Source: Protea cynaroides (taxonomy: Eukaryota; Streptophyta; Magnoliopsida; Proteales; Proteaceae). Taken from it: a DNA stretch of 64,000 bases. The stretch spans positions 15,994,810 through 16,058,809 of the forward strand of contig CM053276.1 in assembly GCA_028583415.1 (NCBI GenBank). The letters are read 5' to 3'. Positions 20,724 through 32,648 of the stretch are shown piece by piece. Under the pieces are notes generated by a model. It saw only the letters and a list, made by a program, of their open reading frames with translations. It did no database searches and was not told where the DNA came from. Every line of letters starts with the position of its first letter. The stretch's first letter is position 1. The translations under genes were made by a program, and so were the position numbers.

Positions 20724-23700
20724 TAATTATTATTATTAATTTTTGGATCTGACTGAAATAGGATAAGATTTGTTATAAATTTGTTAGAGTATCTCTATTT
20801 CTATTTATTTATTTATTTAATTTTATCCAATAAGTAATTAATAAAGGGTGAGGGATCGCTGGTCTACCTGACCATGATGAGGGGGGCCATTTCTGAAATA
20901 GAATTCACGAGTTTGAGGACATTTCATGCGACTCATTTAAAGGAGATACACGTTTTTTTCCACTGACATGGTCTATTGCTCTGGACCATGGATCCCCTAA
21001 GCTGCACCGTCGACCAGTGAACTTTTGTCCAAAATTAGATGTAAAATTGTAAAATTAGAATTATGTTATTATGTAAAACTGAATCAATATTTATATGATA
21101 TGATAGATAGTTTGTCTGAAATTTAATTTGTAATTTATTTCCTCTTTTCTTTTGGAGAGCAGCAGACACACCTTGTTCCATTCATTCTATTTCTGTATCT
21201 ACCCAGGAATCGTATGTCAGAGACTATAGGACCAGAATTTTCCCAATTTCATTCGACTAGGTGTCTTTTGTCGATTGTTTAACTAAAGCCCTCTTACTGC
21301 CTTTCCAACAAAGAATGTAGAGGTGCAATTATATGGCTACAATCTTGGTGCCTTGCATTGCATTAAGGTGAAGGAGCAAGTTCTAAGAATAATCTTAGCT
21401 AATTGAACTGTTGTGATATGTGGCCTGCAAGGTCCTGGTGATCTGGTCCATCCCATGTAACCTACTCCTATTAGGAGTCGGTCATGGGTGGGTAGTAGTT
21501 TTAGTTCTTTTATAATTCCAGCTTTGTTTAGATTAGAGTTAGAGTTTCCTTCTTGGATTCTAACTCTCCTTTTCTTGACTCCTGTTGTGAGTCTGTTTAG
21601 TCCTTTTGCAACTCGTTTTATTATAAATACAAGGCTGGCTAGTCCCTAAAGACCATCCAAGCATTCAGTTCCTAAAGAGTGCTCTCTACATGAATCAGAG
21701 CCTCAATTCTGATCTCCCCTTTCTTGTGACAACACTCCAACCTTTGTTTTCCTCTTCTTCTTCACATCCACTCTCTCTCTCTCTCTCTCTCTTAAAGGGC
21801 AGCACTAATGAAGTGATCTTTTCTAGATCTAGTTGCTGCCCCCACCTTACATTTATTATAGTATGATCTGCTTTTTTAGATCGATAGGAGCTTCCCACAT
21901 CTGCGATTGGATAGTTCGTGATTGAAGATCGAGTTTAGTCTTCTACATTGAAGGCTGAGTCTTCCCATATTACAGATTCATTTTCTTACCTATTCGGGAG
22001 TATCCTTCAGCGATCAACTACTGCAGATCAGACTTGACTCAACCTATCGGCTACTGCAAATCAGATCTGAATATGGTTTTGCGATCTGGTTTTTGCGATC
22101 TGAATTATGATCTCTTTTTTCTACCACTTGAGATATCAAAATCAGATCTGGTCTTATGAAATTGATGTTAGCTAAGGTCTTGCAATATTGATACTAGATC
22201 TCATATTGTGAAGTTGATATTTAATCGGGTCAGCATCGATCTAACTTTGGCAGCAAGTTTCTCCGATTTCAATATTGATAAGCCCTTATCTCATCGATTT
22301 TTGACCGTATCTACTCAAAAGATCCATTGATTTTTTATCACTTGCGGCATCGATATTCCAACAGCAAGATCCTTTATCGGTTTTTCAGCATTATCGATAT
22401 TCTAAAGGTGAGATTTTGTTGTTGATATTTTTCAGCACTGTCGCTACAACTTCCCTTTCTCGGTTTTGTCTACAAACCTTGTATATTGATCTCATTATAC
22501 TACCTGATTTGCTGCAATGTTGGATGTTACGATGCCTCTACCAGTTCTGATGGACAGAATCGACATGAGTACCAACCGGTTGCTTGCTACGTTTATCAAG
22601 TTCGATGGCACTAATTATTTGATTTGGTCTCAATCAACTTATCTGACCATTGCTGGTCGTGGTTTCATAGGGCATTTTATTGGTACAACTGTGAAACCCT
22701 CTACTACTAATACTACTCAGGATTGATAGATCTCAAATGATTCCTTAGTTATGTTCTTTCTCCTCAACTCTATACTTCCAAATATTGCTAGAGGGTATCT
22801 CTTGTTGGACTCTACAACTTGGATTTAGATGACTGCCAAGGAGACTTATGGAAAATTAGGGAATGATGCTCAGGTGTATGAATTATGTAAAAAAACTTCA
22901 TGAAACCACTCAAAAGTAGATTTTTGTTTCTCAGTAATATGCTGAACTTCGAAGTTTATGGCAATAACGCGATCATTATGTTGCTTACCAGCCTACTAGT
23001 GCCACTGATATAATAAACATGTTAATAAGATTCGGGTCTATGATTTTTTGGCTGGATGTTACATTGACTACGATTAGATTTGTGTTCAGGACTTAGTAGA
23101 TCTCCTTTTCCAACAATGGAGCAATCTAATGCTTTGGTGCAAATTCTAAAGAGAGCTACTAATCTGCCATGCTTCAGTCTCCTACTACTAGTCGATCAGC
23201 TTTATAGAGTTGTTTCCCATTCCATCCCTGCTACTGATGGATGGACCTCAATGCTCCGCGGACAACACCAAAGAGGTAATCAAGTGTGTACGTTTGGCAA
23301 ACCATGGCACACGAAGGCTACGTGTTTGAACCTTCATGGTAAATCAACTAACTTTAAGCTAAACGTGGTTGTGGTCGTGGTAGCTCCAAGAACAAGGCCA
23401 ACCACATTGAGACACTCCTACTACTTGTTTTGATGATGGTCTCTCTTTAAACGAACTACAGGCTTTTATCCAGGCTTCTTCCACTGCATCTATTTCTACC
23501 ACTGCTCCTTAAGGTTCCAATTTTGCCTATTCAGGTATTTCTTTTGGCGGTCATTGTGCATCGCTAGTCTATAGTCCCTGGATCATTGACTCCGGCGTCA
23601 CTGATCAAATGACTAGATTTTTCAGCCTATTTCATCAGTATTCTCCATCCTCAGGGAAAGACAAAGTTTGAGTGGCTGATGGGACTCTCTCTTCTGTATT

Positions 23701-26700
23701 TGGAAAGGATTTTATTTACTGTTCCCCTTCTTTTACATTGTCTTTTGTTTTCATATCCCTAATTTTACTACAAATTTACTTTCCATATCTATTTCCCAAT
23801 GGTAGCCTTACTAGGGATTTGATCTTTTTTCCTACCCATTGTTTTTTTAGGATCTAGTGATAGGGTAGATGATTGGATGTGGTAATATGCATGGTGGTCT
23901 CTATCTACTCGGTGATGGTTCTCCCCAATCGGTGTTATCTCCACTAGTTCATCAGCTACACTCGGTTTCTTCAGAATTCCATCAGTGGCATTGTCGTTTA
24001 CACCATCCCCACTTAGGACTTTATCTCATGTTTTTCCTGATCTAGTTAAACAATGTAATAAAGATGAGCTTTTGTGAGGTTTGTATTTTGGCAAACAAAC
24101 TCGTTCTACTTATTCACCGTTACATAAGAGAAGTGCATCTCCTCTCCAGTTGGTCCATTCTGTTGTATGGCGTCCTGCTCGTCGTGCCTCTATTTCTGGT
24201 CATTGTTGGTTTGTTACATTCCTTGACTGCTACTCTCTCACGACATAAGTGTATATGATACGGTATAAAAGTGAGGTGTTTCGTTGTTTTCAGCTCTTCC
24301 ATAACATGGTCCGTACTCAGTTTAGTTCCACTTTCAAGATTTAACGAAGTGACAATTGCCCCAAGTATCTTGAGGGACAGTTTCAAACTTATTTGGCTAA
24401 CAGACTAGCTGTGTTGACACCCTAGCCCAGAATGGGGTGGCTGAACGAATGAACCGCTATCTTGTGGAGGTGGCCCGTGCTCTCATGTTTGTCAATCATG
24501 TTCCATGTCAGTATTGGAATGATGTTGTCCTCACCGTTGCTTATCTCATCAACCGTATGCCCACTCGCACGTTGGTGTCTAATTCGCCAATTGATGTTTT
24601 GTTGGGTTCTAGCTCCTTTGTTGTTCCTCCCAAGATCTTTGGTTGTGTGTGTTATGCTTGCAGTCATCGGTCGGTCTCCCGGCAAGCTAGAACCTTGTGG
24701 CTTACTATGTATATTTTTAGGATACTCGGCTATTTAGAAGGGCTACAAGTGCTACCATCCTCCCATATGTCGTACGTTGGTGACCATGAATACTCTCTTC
24801 CATGAAACCCTTTTGTACAACTCACCGCCTCTTTTTCAGGGGGAGTCTGTGAATGGTAAAGATGCATTTGTTCTTGAGATTTTTCTATTCCAACTCTACT
24901 TGAGGATACTCCAGCTCAGGGGGAGCAACTGCCACCAATACTACCAGTTCAGGTTCAGGAGGAACCTGAGCCACAGACACCAGTTATGGTCTAGGAATCG
25001 CAGGAGAATCTGGATAAGTCGACCCTTTTAAGTCTATTAAAGGACTCGAAAGAAAAGGCAAGTTTAGACCACCATCGACTGCACCTTTTATCATCCTGCC
25101 GCCATCCTTCAAGCTAGAGCCGCCTACACCATCCGATAAGATCTCCTCTCCTGAGTTACTTATTCCTATCTGTAAAGGTACTAGGGTTTGTTCTCAGCAC
25201 CTCAAATCTCATGTTGTCTCTCATGACTCTCTTCATGCTTTTGTATCTTTACTCTCCTCAGTATTCCAGAGAAGTGGCAAGAGGCTCATGCAGATTTAAA
25301 GTGGAAAACAGCTATGATGGGAGAGATGAAAGCTCTGAAAAGAATGATACATGGAATCTTGTTGCTCTTCTTCCAAGATAGCGACCTGTTGGCTGTAAAT
25401 GAGTGTTTATGGTAAAACAGAAAATTGATGTCACAGTAGACAGGTACAGAGCAAGGCTTGTGGCTAAAGGCTTTACCCATACATTTGGAATGATTACCAG
25501 GAGACATTTGATCCAATTGCCAAATTAAATATTGTTCGAGTTCAATTATCATGTGTTGTTAATTTGGGATGGGATCTCCAATAACTTGATGTCAAGAATG
25601 CATTTTTGCATGGGGAATTTGACAAAGAAGTATATATGGACAGTCCTCTAGGGTTTTCTTTTGATACAACTCATGGCAAAGTTTGCAAATTGAAGCGTGC
25701 ATTCTATGGGTTGAAGCGGTCTCCTCGCGTGGTTTGGCAGGTTTTATAAGGATATGATTTCAGCAGGCTATAAGCAGAGTAATATTGATCATACTTTGTT
25801 CATTAAGTGATCTAGTGACAAAATCGCTTTTTTCATAGTCTATGTTGATGATATAGTTGTCATTGGAAATGATAGTGACGAGATCTCTCACCTTAAGAGC
25901 TTCCTTGGTCGTGAGTTTGAAATAGGAAACTAAGGTATTTATTAAAATTGAAGTTTGATCCTTAAAGGGCATCTTCCTTTCCCAAAGAACATATGTTCTT
26001 GACCTTTAATCTGGATTAGTTTGTTGGGTTGCCATCCTTGTGACACTCCTTTGGAAGCTAGAACTCGACTCAAGGATAAGGATGGAGAACCAGTTGATGG
26101 AAAAATTGATTTATGTCTCACACACACGGCCAGACATTTTTTTTGCTGTGAGCTTGGTAAGTCAGTTAATGCATGATCCCTACTCCTCTCATACGGAGGC
26201 TATTCTTTGTATTCTTTGTTACTTGAAGTCAGCCCCTCGAAAATGGATTCTTTTATCATCTCATGTTCATCCGTGGATTGAGGCATACATAGATGCTGAT
26301 TGGGGTGTATCTTCGGATAGGAAGTTTATTTCTGGCTATGCTACTTTTGTTGGTGGTAATCTTATCACGTGGTGTAGCAAGAAGTAGAATGTTGTTGCAA
26401 AATCAAGTGTTGAAGCGGAATTTTGTTCTATGGCTCAAGGAATTTGCGAGTTACTTTGGCTCAAAAATTTACAGAAGGCCTTGGTGTCCCTGTTCTTTTT
26501 CCAATGATGTTGTTAATACTTTTGAGAAAAAAAGGCCATGTAAGCCAGATTCTATTGCAGTTAAAAAGATGTTTCAAAGAAGAGAGAACAAGATAAATAA
26601 ATAGAAAAAAACCTAATCAGATCAAAAGGATTGAAATACCGTTAAGAAAGAAGGAAGAAATAATATAAGAAAATAAAATAGAAATGCTCTTATTACAAAG

Positions 26701-29700
26701 CGGTAGAATGGTAAACCCTCGTTCTCACCCCCCCCCCCCCCCCCCCCTCCCCCCTTCAAACTCATGATGAGATAGCAGAGAGCAACATGAGTTTGTCAAG
26801 AAGAAACCGAAAGCGAGAAGCAGGATGAGCCTTTGTGAAGAAATCTGCCAGTTGAAGGGAGGAGGAAGCAAAGGGCAAGCTAACGGAGCCAAACTGAAGA
26901 TGATGGCTAACAAAATGACAATCAATCTCAATGTGTTTCGTTCGCTCATGAAAAACTGAATTATGAGCAATCTGAATAACACTCTTATTATCACAAAACA
27001 ACGGTGTAGAAGAGGGTTGAGGAACTCCTAAGTCAGAAAGAAGCCACCGAAGCCAAACAATTTCAACAGTAGCATGAGCCATATCCCGATATCCAGTTTA
27101 AGTAGAAGAGTGAGCAATTACACTTTGTTTCTTGCTTTTCCAAGAGATCAAGGAATCATCCAAGAACAAACAGAGGCCAGTAGTGGATTTTCTATTATTG
27201 ACGTCACCAACCCAGTTGGCATCAGCATAGGCACGGAGATCCAAGGAAGAGGTGGAAGAGAACAATAAAATATGAAATAGAGTGCCACAAATATACAAAA
27301 AAAATGCGAAGGAGGGCAGCCCAATGAGTAGTTCAAGGAGCAGAAACAAATTGACTAACCACATGAACAATAAAGGTGATATGCGGATAAGTCATAGTGA
27401 GATAAACTAAGCAACCGACCAGCTTTCAGTAAAGAGTAGGATCATCTAAAGGAACGCCATCGGAGGCAGAGAACTTCACATTTAATTCAACCGGAGTAGC
27501 AGCAACATGGTCATCAGACAACCGAGCACGGTGAAGAATTTCAACGGCGTATTTTGGATTGAGAGAAGAGATAACCTTAAGAAGATGCAGCCTCAATGCC
27601 CAAAAAATAATGTAGAGAACCCAAGTCCTTCATGGGGAATTTACTCAAGAGATGTTGTTTGACTTCATGAATACCAAAAAAATCAGTACAAGTAATAATC
27701 ATATCATCAACATATAAAATAACACAATAGGCCCAGCAGTGGATGAGTGAATAAACAAAGCAGGGTCATGAGAGCTAGATGAGAAGCCAATGTGAGAGAC
27801 CGCCGAGTAAAACCTTTCAAACCAAACCCTAGGGGCTTGTTTGAGGCCATAAAGAGCATGGTGTAGACGACAGATATGACCAGAAGGATGAGTGAGAGCA
27901 TGAGGAGGACGCATATAAACTTCTTCAGTCAAATACCTATAAAGGAAGGCATTCTTGACATCCATTTGAAAGAGAGGCCACTGACAGACTACAACAACAG
28001 AAATTAACGTCCAAACAATGGTCATCTTAGCAACAAGAGCAATGGTCTCCTCATAATCAATGCCATACTCCTGAGTAAATCCTTTTGCAACAAGACGAGC
28101 TTTCTAGCGTTCAAGAGAGCCATTTGAATTGGTTTTGATCTTGAAAACCCACTTGCAGCCAATGACATTTTTACCAGCGACCATTGGAACCAGATCCCAA
28201 GTACCAGTTTGATAAAGAGCAAACAATTCATCGTGAATGACCTTTATCCAAAGGGGATCATTACATGCTTCTTTATAAGATTGAGGTTCATGTAAAGAGT
28301 GGATAAATGCAAGAAAGGAATGATAAGAAGGAGAAAAACAAGTAGTAGAGAGAGTAAGACAGTCAGGAAGAATGCAAGTGCGAGAGGGATACCTTCTTTC
28401 AGAGGGGGGAGCAATGACGGCTGTCACGGGGGGGGGCGCTGTCACGGGGTGGGGCATGACGGCTGTCACAGGGGGTGGGTGGGAAGTGAGCGCCTCAGAG
28501 CTAAACACACAATCGATTTGTGAGACTGAGAGTAAGAGGAAAAGGAGCCATAAGAGAGGGGTTAGATGAAGGAGAAGAATCAGTATTAGAGGAAGGAAGA
28601 TTAAGATTGGGAAAATCAAGAGTTGATGAAAACTCCTCAGAGGGCACAGGATCTGGAAAGGGGTTAATAGAAACAAGATCTTCCTTAGAAATAGAAGTTA
28701 CACAAGCAGGAATAGTATAACAAGGAATATGTTCAAGAAAAACCACATGACAACAACACATACAGTTTATGAGATGGAGGATTATGGCAAGGGTATCCCT
28801 TTTGATGAATACCATATCCCAAGAACACACACAAAATGGATCGAGCAACAAGCTTGTTGTGATCACGTTTAGGCAGCAAAACAAAGCAAGCAGAATCTGG
28901 TCCTTTTCGTCTGATTAGGTTTTTTCTATTTATTTATCTTGTTCTCTCTTCTTTGAAACATTTTTTTGACTGCAATAGAATCTGGCTTGTGTGGCCACTT
29001 TTCTCAATAGTATCGTGGTATCAGAGCCAAAACCACGAAGTAATGAGTAATTAGGAACGCAACAAAACAATTTTTCATAGGCAGAAATACCAGACAAAAG
29101 AGGTGTGGGCATATGGTTGAGCATAAACACAATAGTGAGAACAACTTCTCCCCAAAAAACAGAGTGAACAGAGGATGACAGCAAAAGAGCACAGGTCGTT
29201 TCAATAATGTGACGATGTTTCCTTTTTGCAACACCATTTTGTTGAGGCGTATCAGAAGAAGCAAGAAAATGTTCAAATTGCCCTAAGAAGTATTCTCCTC
29301 CCAAATCAGAACGAAGAGCTTTAATGATGGTGGAATACTGAGTTTGAACCAAGCATGAAAATTGCAATAAATAGGACAGAAATGCCCTTATTACAAAGCG
29401 GTAGACTAGTAGACCCTCGTTCACAGTTGTATTGTGTTAACAAAGCTGCAATTGGTATTGCTCATAACCCAGTACAACATGACCATGCGAAGCATGTAGA
29501 GATTGGCTGTCACTTCATCAAGAAACTTGAGGCGTATGCCCTTCATGAAGTTTAAAGACTGACTGATATATTCATTAAGGGTTTGGGTGGGAAACTTTTT
29601 TATCCTAATTTGATCAAGTTGGGCATGTGTGACATCTATGTGCCAACTTGAGGGGGAGTTTTGTGATATATGGTCCACAAGGTCATAATGATCCGGTCCA

Positions 29701-32615
29701 TCCCATGTAACCTACTCTTATTAGGAGTTGGATACTTGGATATGGGTGGGTAGTAGTTTAGTTCTTTATAATTTCAGCTTTGTTTAGATTAAAGTTGGAC
29801 TTTCCTTTTTGGATTATAACTCTCCTATTCTCAACTCTTGTTGTTAGTCATTTGTATTACTTTTGTAACTCTCTTTTTTATTATAAATACAAGGCTGACT
29901 GATCTTTAAAGACCATCCAAGCATTCAGTTCCTAAAGAGTGATTTCTGTAGGAATGTTATGGAGCTCCACAAACAGTTCATGGAGGAAAGGACAATAAAA
30001 AAAAACTATCTTTCTTGGCAATAAAATGAGGCAAAGGCTTCAAACTTCCTCATGGTAGTCTACTAGTCCCCATATAAACCCAAGGATAATTTCCTTATTC
30101 CTATCATAAACTTTTCTTTGTCTTGTGCCACCTCCTTGTGTGGTTGCCGCCTTCTCATTGCAAATATAATGGCTTCATGTAATGTCTTTATACTATCAAA
30201 GACAGCCCAAAGCAAGTCCTTAGTATTTTCAATTTTCTTTAAAAAGGGTAGGCAGAGGTAGTGAATGTACTAGATGAAGTTTTAATTAATTTTCATTCTG
30301 ATTATTATTATTATTTATTTAAAATTAGGAGAATTATTTTTCAAATGTCACAAGGTATCTATTATGCCATGTGGATAGATAATGTGCCTTTTCCGATCAC
30401 TGGAGAGAGAACATGGTCTAGATTAGCCACGTTTGTATTGGTATGCATGTTGTGTATGCCCATGCAAGTGTACCAATACTCTAAACATTACCATGTTTTC
30501 TCCCAACTATGAGCAGGAATAGATAGTTTAGATTAAAAAAACCCATAAAAATGAATGATACAGATTTGTCTTGTGATTTCCAGATTCGTAACATTCTATT
30601 GTTACATGGATAACTACCCTTAAAATTCATTATTATTATTAATATTTATAATCGTATGAAGGACCAAGATAAAATTGCACAAGTTTATTTATTTATTTTG
30701 TTATGGAAATTGCACAAGTTTATTATGTGGCTGCAATTATGTGATGGGAAAAGCCTCGCTGTGATCTTTCTCCTTTCTAATAAATACATAGTGATATTGC
30801 TTGCCCTTTTTAATTGACTGGAAAATTGATTAGTTAACTATGTATAGTACCAATGATTACATATTGAAAGTGAATAATTACATAGAAAGATATCAGGAGC
30901 CTTGAAAAATTTTCTTCCACAGAAAACCAAATTGACTCTACTGCATTTTTGTGATCATGGTTTTCATTAACTAACCTCTTCGCAAATACTACAGTTGGTG
31001 TAGCATGCTTACAATGTCACAATAGCTTGAACCCCAACTCTTTGGGTGGATTGTTGCTATTTTGCCATAAAATTCACATCAAATTCTCATTCAAGCAAAA
31101 TGGAATACTATTTACTTTCTTTAATCTTTCCTTTTGTATTCTTGGAAGTAGTACTTATGGCCAGTGCTTAAACCATCCATCTCCATATCTAACAATGTTT
31201 CACCTCTATGTGCTGCATAGTTGTCTAGGCATCGCCTAGGCGGTCTTTCAATCCCTAGGCGGTTGGTCGCCTTATTGTTATCACACCTTGTTTTATTTAT
31301 TTATTTTTATAATTGATGCCATTTGTAACATTTTATTGAATGTATAAAGTACATATATGCACCATAATGCATGGAATCATGCATATGTATTAAATATGGA
31401 TTCAGTTTACTTTACTCAAATTTGGCCCTTTCTTTTTTTTTTTTTTTTTTGGGGGTGGGGGGGGTGGCATTTCTCATGATACTTGTATCTATCGTATTCA
31501 ATATTTTTTCTGAAAGATTCTGTTCATCTTTATCTTTGTTGATTTCCTACTTGTTGATTATACCTTCTTTTCTTTTTTTTCTTTTTGCATTCATATGATG
31601 TTACTTTTCCACTCTTGTTTGAATTGGCTTTGACAAACTGCAATCTATATTACAATATGGGAATTCCTGGTTTACAAACAATCCAGCTGGTATATTGCTC
31701 TCCTCCTAGCAGCTAGTATTTTCAGAAAAAAAGAAGTGGGCATAGGGATAGGGCTAGGACTCCTCATGATAAGGAGTCCTAGTTACATAAGAGAGAGGAA
31801 TTCTATGTCTCAACATGACTAGGAGTTCTAAACTAATAATAACTCCTAGTTATATAATGATTGTAGACTCCTAGTTACATATAATGCCAAAGAGATAAGG
31901 ACTTAGTCAAACTAAATCCCAAGACCAGAAGGCAGTCAGCTAGACAGCTGGTCTGCACCAATCCCGTGATGGGATTGGCGATAGATAGCTTGCTCGAGAT
32001 TGGGAATGGACCGAGGTGATCAGGTCCATTACCTTGTGGCAATATTAACACTCAAGTTCTTTAATCGTTCTGAAGAAACACCTTGTTCATCGGGAACTCC
32101 AGGATGACATCGAGATTGGTATCTTCTGTTATATTTTTTACTCTTTCAGATTAAAGTGTTTGAAAGTTTAAAATGGGGCATTCCTTGAATAATAGAGGCC
32201 CAAACTTTTATATCTTCCTTTTGTTTTGATAGGTAGTACCCAAGGAGAGATGAACTCATGAGGTGTGGTCTTTTTTACCAACTGAGCTAACCCCCTTGGG
32301 CTTCATCTCTTCCTCCTTTAACCTATAATAAAGGGATAAAGAAGGAGTGCGAATTGGATGGGATCAAATATGACAGCTTACTTGGGAATCAGTGCTCCCA
32401 TTGGTTGGATAGGCTTCTCCAAGGCTCCATTTAAGTAACAGGAATTCTTTGATGATCCTGTCAATTTGGATTTTCTTAAGACCATGGTTAAGTGTTTAGT
32501 TACATCAGTGGAACACCTTGCTCAAGTTTTTGTGGTGCAAAACATATCTACCATGCTCATTTCAGTTACGAACTTGTTCCAAAGTTGATATTTCGTTTTG
32601 AACACCAGTACTAGT

Positions 32616-32648
<33 letters not shown>

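Larger units (their letters stand above)
26514..29425 (-). mobile_element. Nested minus-strand Copia, internally deleted and rearranged
   Basis: It is flanked by a perfect 5-bp duplication GTTGT (26509-26513 and 29426-29430). On the minus strand the 3' LTR lies at 26727-26514 and the polypurine tract is a G run at 26756-26728. Only the first 60 or so bases of the 5' LTR remain, at 29425-29365. They are joined directly to integrase, so the rest of the LTR, the PBS, gag, protease and the integrase N-terminus are missing. A fragment carrying the LTR end and PBS is present internally in inverted orientation (28899-29030). Confidence 0.88.
21409..29950 (+). mobile_element. Degenerate Ty1/copia retrotransposon in the CaaX-gene intron
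   Basis: LTRs of about 282 and 292 bases start TGTTGTGATATGTGG (21409) and TTTTGTGATATATGG (29659) and share most of their sequence. The 5' LTR ends CTCTACA at 21690, followed by a PBS-like AATCAGAGCC; a polypurine tract GAGGGGGAG precedes the 3' LTR. Between them lie gag, integrase, RT and RNase H in Copia order, with many stops and frameshifts. It lies in the same orientation as the host gene. Flanks TGAAC and GGAAT match at only three of five bases, so the insertion is old. A second Copia interrupts its RNase H. Confidence 0.88.

Noticed and set aside
32235..32310. A tRNA gene suggested by GGGGGTTAGCTCAGTTGGTA
   Set aside because: Only the A box is good, the B box is weakened, and no cloverleaf or acceptor stem can be formed; better read as a SINE fragment.
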